DNA from: Limanda limanda
Lineage: Eukaryota > Chordata > Actinopteri > Pleuronectiformes > Pleuronectidae
Direction: 5' to 3'
Assembly (NCBI RefSeq): GCF_963576545.1
Contig: NC_083637.1
Span: 25,142,507 to 25,206,506 of the forward strand
DNA: 64,000 nt
The notes beneath the pieces are model-generated. The model was given only the letters and a program-made list of their open reading frames with translations. It was not told where the DNA came from and ran no database searches. Positions within the stretch are counted from its first letter, which is position 1. Every line of letters starts with the position of its first letter. Shown piece after piece: positions 1 through 22,300 of this stretch. Both the position numbers and the translations under genes were made by a program.

Positions 1-2543
1 TCATCATTTTGTGACAACCAGAAGGCAATATCCAGATTTGAAGACCACTCGCAGGGGCCGATTTTTACAAGTCCCCGACTTGAGTCATATACATCAGCCA
101 TCTGCGGGGAAAAGAAGCTTTTATTTACGATCTTTGAATTTACTTTGTGTTTCATATATTTGACCCCAAATATTTAAACAACTGCACAGTTAACATTTTG
201 TTATTTTAAGAGAATCTGTATGGTCTCTGAAACAATTATTAAACAATCACTTAATCCATAAAAACACAGAGCTTCAGATTTTGTAATTTATGAATCTTTT
301 AAGTTATTTATCAATAATGAAAACAAATATTTATACAGCTTCTCAGATGCAAGACTTTACAAATTTTCTTTGTTTAAAAGTTTGTAATTTACATGTCTTA
401 TGGTTTTATACTCATTGACTTTTCTTTGGGGTCTGAGAATTATCCATTTCCTTCTGCCATGAAATAGACTGATTGATTATTCAATTAAGTGGAAAATATT
501 GATATTTAATCATTCGTAATGATAAAAATAACTAGCTACAGCCTAAATTAAAATGCTTTTGTCTCACACAAAGGGGATTTGTTTTCCTAGAGGAGTCCAT
601 ATTATTATTCATAGAAATTGAAATTGTGTATGACCTGTCCTCCAGTGAAGGTCCGTGCTGCTCGCAGCTCCTCTGCAGGTCCTTTGTGAGTGAATGATGA
701 AGGGAAGAGATCCCCTGTTTTAACATTTACACCTTTGGAGAAACAGACACAATGTATTGGAGGTCATGGGCCATTAAAGCATCGCAGGCCTCTTGTTCTT
801 TTCATCACTTACCTATTCCATACACTATCGGTCTATGAGTCCCATCAACAACAACATCGTTCATTTCTACAACAGAGAACAGAAGGGTTCACTGAATGAA
901 TTGCAAGGATACTTCTGAATGATAGATGATTATCTTTATGAAAAAAGTATCAATGTTACCTGTGATGCAACATGTTTCCAGATGAATATCCTCTTTCTGT
1001 TTATGAAACGCTGCTGTAAAGTGGAAAAGAGCTGTTTGAGTTTTGCAATGTTCATATGCTGCCACCATACTTTTTACAAAGAGATATGAGATATCTTTAA
1101 AGGACTATACCCAGTATGTTAAGGCTGAGATTATGGGAAGTCTTTGACTCATCGTTGAATCCCCCAAAAAGGTGGAGCTCAAGTCTATAAAATGGAAGGC
1201 AAAGAAGAGAAGAAAGAAATGTTAAAACATTTGAATGAATGTTCAAACTGAGAGATATAAACTGTTACCACATTTGTCTGTGTGTTTCATACCTGCCCTC
1301 CTTACTGACTTTACTCAGCGACGTGACAGACTTCACCAGGTTTGGGACTTCAGACCAAGTGCTGGAACCATCACAGTGAGCGAGGCAGACCGCTCCACTT
1401 CCTGAGAAACAATAAAATTCAAGTTATTTAGTTATTAAAACCAAATAGACCTGCAGAATAGTGCACGATGAATAAATCAAACTAAAGCAACGTTACCAGT
1501 GTGTCGCAGAACAACCAAATGGCAGGTGGTGGCGTCGTCAGATCCAAGGACCGAAACAGAATCTGATCAAAACAGGAGAAAGAAGCACGTGTTGTAATCA
1601 GGATGCAGATCAGTGGAGCTGAAGAACACTTTGGGAGTCCGACATGAAACAAACAGTCCAACTCGTCCAACCAGGGCTCCTTATTAAAAAGGGCTAAATT
1701 TGTGGCAAAACTTAATGAATTAAAGACAACTGAGGAGTCATGACTGTTCATGTCTGTTCCATGATGGATTGTGGAATGCCAATGCAAGTGACTAAGGCCT
1801 TTTCTCATAAATTTTTTCATAGCAACCTTATATGTTGATGATCTGCTCATGAAGCCTGACTCACCGTCTGATGGGGTCGTTGCAGCGAACTCTCGCTGTT
1901 GGACATACAGGAGGCACTTTGGGTCGACATCAACAAGCGGCCTCGAGCTAAATGCTCTTGCACCATCCTGTGAATTGACAAATTAAAAGTTAGGGTTAGT
2001 TGTGGTCATTGTGGATTTGACACCAGTGGCAGGAATCTTTTGCAAATCAAAATTGTAAACAGTGGTGCTACTTCATAGATATGAACACAGACTGCATATC
2101 TTTAACTTTGTGATCTGTTTGGTTGGTTAGTATTCGAGTTCAGCATTGAGTTTAGTAGCTGTCTCACTGGATGTCTTTATATAACGATAAATAAAGGGTC
2201 ATCCTGCAGGTCAATGTCATTTTACCACATTTGTGATCATAACATAATCAAACATTTAACATTCGAGTGATTTTAGCGTTTTCTGCTATTTACACTACTT
2301 TAGTTGTATCTGTTCTTTGATAGACTGGCATCTATCACCACACGCCACCGCCCAATCCGGTTCATTGTGGTGAAGCCCGTTTTCTCTGTGGATGCAGGTT
2401 GACATTAAGTGATCGTCAATGACTCGCTGAGCTAAACGAAGCCGCACTTCCTGTAAACAAACCTGTAAATGAGGATATTTGTCGAACAGTTCCGCTGTGG
2501 CGTTCAAGCGGTCTAACCCTCTCTTCTGAATTAGCAAAGGCAT
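1..2543 (-). CDS. ntan1: Protein N-terminal asparagine amidohydrolase, 3' end beyond the window
   Basis: Deamidates N-terminal Asn to Asp, feeding substrates into the Arg/N-degron pathway (family knowledge). Nine coding exons read on the minus strand: 2463-2543, 1865-1967, 1497-1562, 1293-1401, 1111-1184, 960-1013, 813-866, 635-732 and 1-101 (continuing off the left edge). All have GT donors and AG acceptors, and phase closes throughout. The protein starts MPLLIQKRG, like human MPLLVEGRR. It then carries LLYVQQREFA, GSDDATTCHLVVLRHTG, LELHLFGGF, PIVYGIGVNVKTG, EELRAARTFTGG and GLVKIGPCEW, all collinear with NTAN1. The Cys of DDATTCH falls at residue 75, the position of the catalytic Cys in the human enzyme. 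About 246 of roughly 310 residues are present. The gene is divergent from ddx17 and probably shares its promoter region. The weakest junction is the exon 8 donor (CAG|GTCATA). Confidence 0.93.
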
Positions 2544-3122
2544 TTCCTAAAACTAGGTCTTCCGTAAAAATCCGCAGGTCAAGACAACATGTCAGAGCGG
2601 AAACTTCCTCTTCCAGACATTAAAAACATCTCATATCAATCACGCTCCAAGGGAACGACCGACGAGTTGAACTTCCTGGTCACTTCTTCTTCTTCTGCGG
2701 TCTCCCCGGAAGAGACACTCGGTGACACACACACACACACACTACTGCCGCCAGCTGTTACAAAGCGCGAGTAGCTCCGCCAATCACATTCACCATTTGC
2801 ACTCAGTGGACTATTTTTGCGTAGCGTCGCCGTCACTGACGGGAGGTTACGTAGAACTACTAGCTGGAGTTACGTCGCTAAAGAGGGCAGGGAAGACAGG
2901 AGCGAGGCAGCTTGTGACGCATCCAGCATTTGTTTACCAAAGTCCTTCTAAGCGGAATAGTCCACCACTGAACATCTCTTTACGATCAGAGGAATCCTCG
3001 GGTATTTTTTTGCAGGTATCTGTTAACTTTATTTTGCACGTAAATACAGAACTTAAACGTTTAAAAGTCGCCGTGCAAAGTGAGCGAACGTGTCCAGCCC
3101 AGCGGAGGAGGATTCCAGCACC
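2544..3122. promoter_or_regulatory. Divergent ntan1/ddx17 promoter region with both 5' UTRs
   Basis: Only 579 bp separate the minus-strand ntan1 start codon from the plus-strand ddx17 start codon, so the segment must hold both 5' UTRs and core promoters. It contains a CCAAT motif near 2780, TGACG/TTACGT CRE-like words around 2838-2875 and a short CA run at 2725-2742. I see no convincing TATA box. Transcription start sites cannot be placed from sequence alone. Confidence 0.6.
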
Positions 3123-12087
<8,965 letters not shown>

Positions 12088-12690
12088 AATCACGAAATGA
12101 GGAAGCAGTGAGGTCATTTGTGCTTCTTGGTGTGCTCACAGTGTAACTTTGTTTTTACTCCCCAACTCTTGGTAACTCCAAGAGAGCGAGGGATTTGAGA
12201 AAGGCTTATACTGTTGAAAGGGCTTATATTTTCTATGTTTTGTACTTTAAAAAAAAAAACCATCATGTGGAATTTATATTTTCCTGTTTGACCTTTTTGC
12301 CTTTAATATTAATTTTCAGTTTGATTGTCACTGTCCCAAGTCTGATTCACGGAGGAACAAGGTTGCAGTCTGTGTAATGTCACCATTTTGTCATTGTTCG
12401 CTAGTCTCAGCTGTGCCTTTCATTGGCTGTGGAGGAATTTGGTTACGATGACAACAATCATGTACAAGCCTCAGTGAACATGTGTTCGAGTGCTGGTCTA
12501 TTGGTCAAATCATTTCTAATAGATCATGTCACATTCCAGTCGTGTTCTTCATGTTCTGTTGGAGCAAGACTCAGGTTTTTTCTGGCGACAAACTTTCATT
12601 TTGACATTCATTTTCTGGTTTGTTTTAACTGTCCAAGTGTCCAAATGTGTGACTCCTCTGCAGTCGTTTTGATTCAATTCAATAAATGTC
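12088..12690 (+). promoter_or_regulatory. ddx17: ddx17 3' UTR with polyadenylation signal
   Basis: Follows the TAG at 12085-12087. A canonical AATAAA lies at 12681-12686, preceded by T-rich sequence. A second AATAAA at 12872-12877 could serve a longer isoform. No coding frame continues here. Confidence 0.6.
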
Positions 12691-13184
12691 TCTTTTGATT
12701 TAGATTTAAATGCATTAATAAACTGTTTCCTGTCCTGCAGCAGGTTAGAATAAACAAATGTACTCTGTACTCATATATCATTTTATTAAGGAAATCAGCT
12801 GATGCTGAATTATTGTCGCTGTTTTTGCTGCTTTCCTCTTTCATTCATTGTGCACTTTTTACTGTTTTCATAATAAACAAATGAATGAATCCAAGTTAAA
12901 GATCAACTTATTTGTACATCAGGTGAAGTACAAACGACTTTATTTGCCATAAACACACATTTATCAGTATGTACATGTGTCGCTTTTATTGGTAAATATA
13001 CATCATGGCATGAAGCTTATATTTACAAGAGGAGCTCAGCTGGAACAGAACCTGGTGGGAATCTTGCCACTTGCTCTTCAAGCTGCTGCCACTGAGTTCA
13101 GCGTCTTTTTGGGTCAGTCTGAAAAATCCAATTTGGAGGTTTTTTTTGTAAGTTTTTAATCAAGTTTTTCTGGTGAGTCCCAGT

Positions 13185-13620
13185 CAGTGGCAGACCTGGG
13201 GTTTCTCTTAATCAGGGGCCATTAAGGGGCAACAATTTACACAGGGGGGGAGGGGCAATTATATATCTGGTCCTGGTTAATCCAGGAGCTCCAGTCTGAT
13301 CAATATATTAAGGCATTGCATGCACCATGCTAGGCCATGTGTAAGGCCAGGTTTAACAGGGTTGTTAAAAGATGACACTCTGCCTCTTTAAATTAACCTT
13401 ACTAACTAAAGCCAGAAATGAATTTAATGGCTTCAACTGATGTGATGGCATTTGGCTCAGGGTCAGTTAATGCATCAGGAAGTCTTGTATTTAGATCCAG
13501 TTCGTGCTCTTCAACAAAACCTTTTAGACAAGAAGCAAGAGTCACAGTCTCTGTTGACATCGTACAGACTGGACAAGTTTAAACATCCTCATTAAAACTA
13601 CTCAAGGCTACTTCAGTTAG
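13185..13620 (-). mobile_element. Possible DNA-transposon relic with a short open frame
   Basis: The left end, CAGTGGCAGACCTGGGG followed by GGGGCCATTAAGGGGCA, resembles termini of fish hAT-type elements. A minus-strand frame of 52 codons at 13402-13560 starts MSTETVTLASCLKGF and stays open to a TAG. It has protein-like composition but I do not recognise it. Only one end is visible, with no target duplication, so this is tentative. Confidence 0.25.
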
Positions 13621-15190
13621 AAGAGGATGATATCTAAGGAGATGAAGAAGTGAAGCCTGTAATTAACTTCTATTGCGATGACAAAAGCAAAATCTGAACT
13701 GGATTGTGTAAACCTGCCACGTCTGTAGCAGCCTCCTTAGTGCATAGTTCAAATTATACCGGGAGCTTAAACGCTCATTACTTACAATCTGATCGAACCA
13801 TGAAGAGATCGTCACTGAGGCTGCTCTCCTTCTCATTATTGCTTGTTATTGATAAATAAACAGTGAAAATGTGTCTGTACACAAATCAAGTGGCTGATTT
13901 ATAGTGTCACAACACTATAAGGATGAGTAATGGCACTGCACTGTGTGGTCTGCAATATGAACTTTAACGGTTTCAAGTATTAATGTTAAATTGATATCAC
14001 AGCACATAAGTCTTGTATGGATCCCTTTGGAAGTGGCTCCCCTGGTCGAGGGCTAAGGACACAGGGTTGTTTCGCTGTGTACAGATTGTTGAACCCTATG
14101 AGGCAAATTGTGATATCAAAAGCTGAAGCTCTACTTCACACATTTAAGACTGAATGTGTATTTCAGAATCTCTATTTTAATATTTTCTTCATCATAATCT
14201 AAGAAGCGATCATAGAACCGTGCTCCGGTCAACTCAGTGACCGTGAATGCTCAGATGATCCTGTAACATCGTCTGATGCATTGTGTGTTGGTCAAGAGTC
14301 TTTTTCTGATGAGGACATGAACACATGAAAACAGAAACAAAGATCCAACCTGTCATTTGTTTACATCTATGTACAGAGTAAATAAAAAAAAATTGAAAAA
14401 AATCTAAAGGTTCCATCTCAGGCACATGTGGTAGAATCAAACTGGATGTCACATGACATCAGCTCAGGACTTCCCATGTCCCTCTTTGGGTCAATCAACA
14501 GTAGAGAGGCAGCAAATGAAAAAAAAAAAGAAATAAACAAGATTCTGCTAAATGGAATGATTTCATGTGCAAAATTTAAACAAAAACAAGTGCATGTTGA
14601 GGACGAGAATCTCCGGATCAAGCTCCTGAGTTGAACATAATGTTAAACAGTGTCCCATCTCCCATCTACTGATCACAAAGAAAAGTGCAGAAAGTAAAAG
14701 GTACCTTTTTTTAAAGGGGCAGAGATTCCGTGCCCTTCCTTCATGGGCCTTTTACACAGAAAACAATCTGACGCATCACAGCAGGAGAAGCTCGGGTAGA
14801 AATCATATATGAAAAACGTCGGAATTCCATTTAGCTGCTGCAGTTTTTTCCTGGTGTTGTGCATGTGCATGCCGACTCTCTGCACCACTGTCACAGCTTA
14901 CCGGGACATTGGGACATGGTAAAAAGACAGCCGAGGCTCGGACACACAACCCAGCCGTCACATTTTTCAAATAAACGACAGTGCATTAAAACCAAGACAA
15001 CACTTAAAAAACGACGTGCCAATTCATTATCTGTGCTCCATGGATAACTTGGTTATCCTGGCCCTTCTTCAGTTATTAAAGCATATCAGATGAATTTCTC
15101 AAACTCTGAACTGTCTTCATTGAAACCAAAGTAAAACAGCTATAATGATATACGAAATGTGTGAGTTAGTAATTATTAACCATGCCCTAT

Positions 15191-15412
15191 GGTTGGTTGG
15201 TTTGGATGTTAGCAAGATTACGCAGGAACTACTCAACAGATTTCTATGAAACTTGGATGAGAGATGAGACATAAAAATAATAATGAATAGATTTTGATGA
15301 CAGAAATCAGGCATGTTTAGGGGAGCAATATAATTAAATGTAGTTTTATAAAAAGGGATTTTTTGTGCCTTGGCGGAGGTATGAACTCTAATGAGTGTCT
15401 TTCCAGCACGCA
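15191..15412 (+). repeat. Dispersed repeat family A, copy 1
   Basis: Begins with GGTTGGTTTGGATGTTAGCAAGATTACGC, includes TTTCTATGAAACTTGGATG, and ends GGCGGAGGTATGAACTC...TTTCCAG. The same order of words recurs in four other places in this window (see the findings). No coding capacity. Confidence 0.7.
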
Positions 15413-15627
15413 CATGTAATTCTCACTGCTCATCAATTTAGAAAAGAGATTTTAAAAAGGTGAGCATAATACTTTTTTGTTTCATCCACTGTTGCACCTC
15501 TTCCTGAAAACACAGAAGTTGTGCTGAAACTATAAGAACGTTCATCTTTCTTAAAATGAAATAATTTCAGTTCTGATCAGGTACCATCAGGTCACTATTG
15601 TAATATATAGGTTATAATGTATTGGTT

Positions 15628-15647
15628 GGGGGGGGGGGGGGGGGGGG
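15628..15647. repeat. Poly-G homopolymer
   Basis: Twenty consecutive G residues. It could form a quadruplex and is prone to length error in assembly. Confidence 0.9.
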
Positions 15648-16313
15648 CTTTTGGTAGAGTTGTTGGCCTTTTTGAAAATCACTTTCAGCAGTTTGAGAGT
15701 TTGGCTGTGAAACAGTATTGATGGATGTAACACAAACAATGACTGAACATTCAAAACAAACACTGGACACACAGGTGGTGACAATACTCGGAAATATGTA
15801 ACATGTTGAAGCCCAAGTTGGGTTTACATCACACACCTGCTTCAGATTGAGTGTCTGGTTGTGTAGAAAAAAACGAAGAATAATCTTAATTGTCAGATTC
15901 CAGCTGTTGCATGTACTTCACATGACATGGGACTTGCAGTTTGGGAATCAGACAGATGCACACATTCAGGTTTTTGTTTTGTTTTTTAAAGGCTCCACAT
16001 CTGCATTGAGTCAATGTTTCTGACGGTTTGCTGTATTTATCATATATCTCTACGCTGATTGATAGAAGAAGAGAAAGTGGCAACAAAACACAGGAGCATG
16101 AAGATGGTGGCGTAAAGGACAGGAAGGCTGTGAAGGAAGGCACAAGGTAGAAGCGGGTTCCCACAACTGGTCTCTTCTCAGTTTGTCTTACCGAGCGTTT
16201 GAGACCATGTGGCCTCTGCCAGTGATGAGGAACAACTTCATCCTAAATCTAAAGGAAGCAGCAGGTCACATGACAGGAGGGTGCTTTATCTCTCTCTCTA
16301 TCTCTCTATCTCA

Positions 16314-19300
16314 CTAGAGGTTCCCCCAGGTGTTGGGAGGGGGAAACTGGTCCACATCACCAGATTCGTCGTGGGATTCGTCCCCCAGGTTGAACGTCAG
16401 CTTGAACCGCAAACGTACTTTTTCCTGAAACGGAAACAAAATGTCAGATTTTTTCCGCTATGGGCTATGATGTTGCAAATCAAACTCCTATGGAATGTAC
16501 AAATCATGGTGTAAATCAAGTGTAAACAAAGAGCTATGTTTACACTGTGTGTTTAACACAGAAAAGCATTCTGTATCATTATGGTTTAACAAACGTGCAA
16601 ACGTTCCTTTCACATGAAAAGTAGATTGGTTGTATCCATATTTGCTCAAAACACTGTAACTGACATACATAAAATGCTGTTATTAAATGGTATTAAAATG
16701 GTGTTATGTGAGGAAGAGGAATACCTTGTGTGGGTTGGCCAGCAGCAGGATCTGTGTGATGGCAGCTGGAGGCAGGATGGGGTTGAAGGCTGGGAGCTCA
16801 GTACTAGAGGGAGGCTGCAGCTTCACTTTCATCACCTAGGCAACAAAATCACATCCACACACACACCACTAAACTTAGAAGCTTCAAATCAATATTTTAA
16901 AGCAACGTGCTAACGAACAACATAAAAACAACCTCATAAAAGGGAAAAGTGTTAATTGTGGAGAACATACATAATATTTTACAGAGTTTTGAGGTTACAG
17001 TGTACACTCATTGATCTGATTATAAGACACAGCGGGCAGCTGTTTCAGTAAAATACTCCAACAAGCAGACACACACAGTAAACAACTAGCTAGTGAAGAC
17101 TCAAGCAATTTAGCAGCAAAGCTAAAGAGCCAAGAGACCAAAAACTGAGCTGAAGAGGAGAGAATGTTTAAATAGTTGATCAAGTGAACAGAAACACAAC
17201 TTTAAAAGGGAAGGTTCACCCAGAAATGAAAATTTACTCATTATCTACCACACCACTATGTCGATGGAGGGGTGGGTGAAGTGTTTCAGTCTTTAGTAGT
17301 CTCAGGGGTAAACAGTGTTGCAGCAGAATCCAATACAATTAAAGGAACTAATGACCAAAGCTTCAGACGTAATAAAACAGAACAAACATAAAATGCCTCC
17401 ATACTGCTCGTGTGATGTCATCAAAGAGTCCTAAAGCCCCGACATTCACATTAGACTTGAAACAAGGTCATTTACACTGTGTTTTAAGGCTCAAGGTTCA
17501 CCAGAAGTGGTTAAGCTAGCGGACGATAGCATCTCCGACAGTCCCTGAATGCACCTGGTCGGAAGCTATCAGTGGACCTTTAGACTAAAAACACGGTGTA
17601 TATGACTTCGTTTTGAGGGTAACATGACACTTGGATGACACCACACAAGCAGAACACGGTTTACCCCTGAAACTCTTTTAGTGTTTTGTGGACTCAAACG
17701 CTTCACCCACACCTCCATCAGCATACTGGGGATTGATAATGAGTCAATTTAAATTTCTGGGTGAACTATCCCTTAAAATGAATGCAAGTTTTCTCTTTGA
17801 ATCTGCCACATTTATAAATTTGGATCTGTCTGCTAAAAAGTTTGCCAAAGAAATTAAAAAATGTGTCTCAGCTGCACTCAAGTTAACCAGATAAACAGAT
17901 ATTAACAAATAATATTTTAATCAGTGGATCTGGTTTCCACCGAATGTTAGGACTCTTACAAGACACAAATGCTTGGAGCTGTAGTTGGGCAGCTCAGGTA
18001 CATGATGGCATCTTTGACTGCAATGCGTGTCTGACCTCAGTGTGACGAGCAGACAGGAGGGACGTACCTTGGGCACAGCAGCCTGAAAGCGGATGTTGGT
18101 GACAAGACTGGGGGCCGAGGACAGCATGGAGATGATCACCACCAGCACGTCCGGCCGGGACGGAGGACAGTCCCGGGCAAAGGTGAACAAAACCCGGAGA
18201 CTGTGTTTATCGAATACGGTCACTGGCAACAGGCTGCCTGAAAATATAGGTGTACACACAATGAGAAAAAACACATGGAAATCCGATGTGGAGACATAAA
18301 GAGAAAACTGAATCTATGATGGGAACCAGTGTCCCTGTTGGAACCGGTGTTATTGCTTTTGCTTACTTGGTTTGATTGACTCCAGAGGCACAGTAACGTC
18401 ACTTAGAGAGATGCTGTCATAGAGGTCGCCAGCAGCTGTGAGACTGAGGTTAGAGAGGAGGAGAGCGTCGGGCTGCTCTGATTGGACGGACAGGCCGGAC
18501 GCAGAGGAGGAGGTGTTTGCAGGAGGAGTGGGTCTAGAACTGGTGTGGGACATGGTCTGGAGATCTCGTAAAGTGACTCTGGAGTGAGGTTGGATCTTAT
18601 CCCTGTGTGTAACAGCAACATGATCAGGAATTAGAGGAACATGAAACATGTTTGTCCACTACAGTTACAATTGCCACCCGTCCACAGGTATATTACCACT
18701 GTTAAACTCCAAAAGTATTCATTATAAACCCCACATCTGTGTGTGTGTCTCTTACCATTTGACCTGCTGGCTCTCTGGAGGTAGGGACTGCTGCATTAAT
18801 GTCTTCCCCAGCAGATCCAGCTCTTCCATGGCTTTAGGAGGAGCAGTGGAGCCCCCTGCTGGCGGAGCATGCTGTGTCTGGACCACAGCTGGTAGCAACA
18901 CAGCAGTCGATGCCGATGGAGCAAAAGAATCTGTGCTATCAGAGGACTGAAGAGTAAAAAAAGAGGGTTAGAGTTTGGGTGTCAGGACTTTAAGAGGCAG
19001 GAGATGATGTTATATGGTTTGAGAATCATATCAATATCTGCTTTAAAGCCATTTTTTATAATATTATTTTATAAATGTAGATAAATGTCTTAATTTTAGC
19101 ATACCTTATTGTTATATTGGTAGTTTGTAATACTTCCACTTGGTGGCACCAAAGTAACAATTTCAGCTTCTACAAATACTTGCTTTAATGTGACCATATG
19201 TACAAAGTCAGCTTAAAACTTTCACCTGAAAAGAGTTCTGGGAGTCGTAGTTTTCCGTTACATTCAATCCTAAGAAGACGAGAACAATAAAAAAGGTTAA

Positions 19301-22300
19301 TTACATTTGATCCCAGCTTTTGAGGTGGTTTACACAAACCTTGTTTCTGCTGACAAATGATTTACAACACAATGAAAAACATCAGTGCTTATGTCAGAAT
19401 TTGTGACGTAAGCACAAATTCTGACATAATTATAAACAGGCGGGAAATGTGTCGAGCTTTGTTGTGGTCTGGCCAGGTGTGGTCTGCCTCTGAGGATGCT
19501 GGATATTAGCCAACAGGCCACCCTGGCCAGTGGAAATAAGGAAATAGTGCTGACTTTCTCGTTCAAACTTGTTAAAAATGTTCAGTGAGCCAGATGTTTT
19601 TGTTCCCTAAGCAACGAGCTGGAACTCACCCAGAGACATGAGTTCATCATCCAAGAGGCTGATACCCACGTTCTGAGTAAGGGTCTGTAGGCTGGAGGGG
19701 TTGGCTGATGCATTCAGACCCATCAGGTCCAAGAGTGCTGAGCTACTGTTGCCTGATTTGGACAGAAAATATTCATCAGTGATCTTGTAGTCTACAGAAA
19801 TATGTTACATATCTATAAATGCTAGTGGTTTTCAAATCCCATTGACCTTAAAAACACATACCTGGTTGTGAGGGCATTGATGTGCCCTCTTTTGTTATCT
19901 CCTCCCCCTTTACCAGCTGTCTGTACAGATTGATGACCTGTGTCAAGCTGTCATTGGCCTGTAATATATCCGCTGTAAGCAGAAATGAATTAACAACATC
20001 AGACGGTTTATCTAGTCATGCTCTGGATGAAACAGAATGGAAACAAAAACTTCATGAGAAAAGTCTTGAGCTTCCTCATATGATTCCAGAAACTACCCAC
20101 GAACCCAGGGCTTCGTCGTTATCCTCCGTGTCGCTGGCCAAACGGAAAAGTGTGGGCCTCATCTTTTCACAGCGCAGGTAGAGATCCTGAAATTAGAACC
20201 ACGTGAAAACCCTAAAATCTCCCATCTACTGAACCGTCCCAGGACAATCATGAGGCTGTAGCTGAAGCATGTTTTAATGTGCTGAGCTGTGCTCGCCTTA
20301 ATGAGTTCCTGGTTGCTCTGGGAGCAGCTCTCCTTGCTGTAGCCCTCCAGCAGCTGGCTCAGCAGGCTGACGCTCTCCTTCACCTCCTGGATGGCGTTCA
20401 CTCGCTTTGATACCTTTTCCACTCGCTTTTGATCCTGCGGAAAAGACAGCGATAAACTCTCACAGACCTTTAAACTCAATTTGTTCCATGATGTAAAAAC
20501 GGGTCTAATTAAGGCTATATTACAGTTTTAGATTATCACAGCAAACACCCACAGTACATGAATGTTAATAACTTCACAAATGTTTTATAGAAAATACAAG
20601 CTGATGTTTGATTAGGAGATCGAGTAGGCAACGTAAATCCCAGTATAAATCAATACAATAAGAAATTTAAATACTGAAAGTGCCTTGAGATAAAAAATAT
20701 ATTATTATTATAAGAAAGTGTGTATTTTAAACAATACACATGCACATACTGTACAGCACATCTGGTTAACAAAGCGGGTGACTCACTTCCTGAACCATTT
20801 CCTTAATGAGCTTGTTTGCTGCTCTTAGATCTTCTGGGTGAGTGCTGTTCAATAAGCGAGACAGCGTCTACAAAAACAGGATAGGGCAGAGGAAAGAGGG
20901 GAGGATGTGAATTAGTAAACTGTTGGTGCTTTACAATGTTAAGCATAGGCTTCATTTCAAAAGGACGTGATGGGTAAAGATCTTTATGGATCAAGACATG
21001 AGGATGATACAATTGAGTCCTTCCCTTTGTCAACCACATTTATCGTCATCCCTCAGACATCATACCTTGGATTTCTCTTCATCCTCAAAGACGGCACTTT
21101 TAGCTCTAGGTGGAGGGGGTGGGAGGGGCTCGTCATCAGGAAGCACAGGATCCTGTTTGACAATACCTGGAAGAGAACGAGGACAGCTACTAACCTTAAT
21201 ACTTCAACAGCCTATTTACTTACATTTTGTATAAAGATCTCTGCCAGAGAATCTACATCACTCTGAGCGCTGTCAGAGACACGTGTGATGCTGGACAACT
21301 GCAACGTGGTAAGAAAATCTATTTTTAAGATCACATTCACCTCACGTCTGTGGCTCATAAGCATGAAAAGCAGAACTGAAAGCACTTGCAACAAGGACAA
21401 TATCAAACAACTTAAAAAGGGCATAAATAAACCCTGTGTGGAGATCATATGGAATAACAAACCACACATATTGGCGGTTTTCAGACATGAACTCTGGAAA
21501 ATGGTCTCAAGATGGGTTCCAGACTTCATACAACTTCATTTCACATATGATCAACTCATGATCAACATGCAGGAGGCAGAAGGTTACGTACTAATTCCAC
21601 TGTGAAGATCATCTGTAGAGGTTAAGAAACATCATTTAAAACACCCACTAGCTTTCGGTGAATCCTCCAGAGGGCTTCCTGCTGTGTTCTCACACAGTTC
21701 TGGAGTTTTTACTCAACCAACCCAACTGGCGTTTGCGATCTTACAAACAGCCCCTCCAGATAATATCAGGAGATTATCCACAGTTCAGTGCATGTATGAA
21801 GCAGGTTTGGAGTCACAATAAAGCAAACGAGAAACCTCCTTTCGCTTGGTGATTTGTCATGTTCTCAAACATCAGGAGCACTCACCCTGCTTTTTCAGCA
21901 TCTGATACGCGTCTGCTATCTTGATCTCCTCTGGCAGCTTCACCGTCCAGCTGTACACCATCTCTAACACCTTCTTCTTCACTGGATCTGGAGCCCGCGC
22001 ACCTAAATACTACAGGGAGAGGAGGTGGGAGGTATGTTAAAAATCTATATGGAAAAATTGTGTCTTTTATTCTTTGACATTTTTCATGAATAAATAAAGA
22101 TGATATACAGCCATTAAACTGAAACACATCTTTGACACTAGTGTGTGGTGATTTACTCTGGTTAACAAAAATCCTACTTGGGTGTTAGACCAGCTGAGCT
22201 ATCTCATGGTCACAGCTTCATATTCAAACCCAACAGATACAAGTTTTCTATTCTGCATTCTGCTATCAAACCTTTTCTTGGAGTTTTTCTGTGTGAGCAC

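Larger units (their letters stand above)
12880..16313. other. Convergent ddx17/gga1 spacer and gga1 3' UTR
   Basis: No gene is supported here. The gga1 3' UTR begins just left of its stop at 16314 and runs leftwards; minus-strand AATAAA signals occur near 12942 and 12983, but none is obvious closer in. Other content: a TE-like relic at 13185-13620, a dispersed repeat at 15191-15412, and a 20-G homopolymer at 15628-15647. Confidence 0.5.

Noticed and set aside
22180..22240. tRNA-like words (GATAGCTCAGCTGGTCTAAC on minus)
   Set aside because: An A-box-like word is present, but no B box follows on the same strand and no cloverleaf can be drawn.
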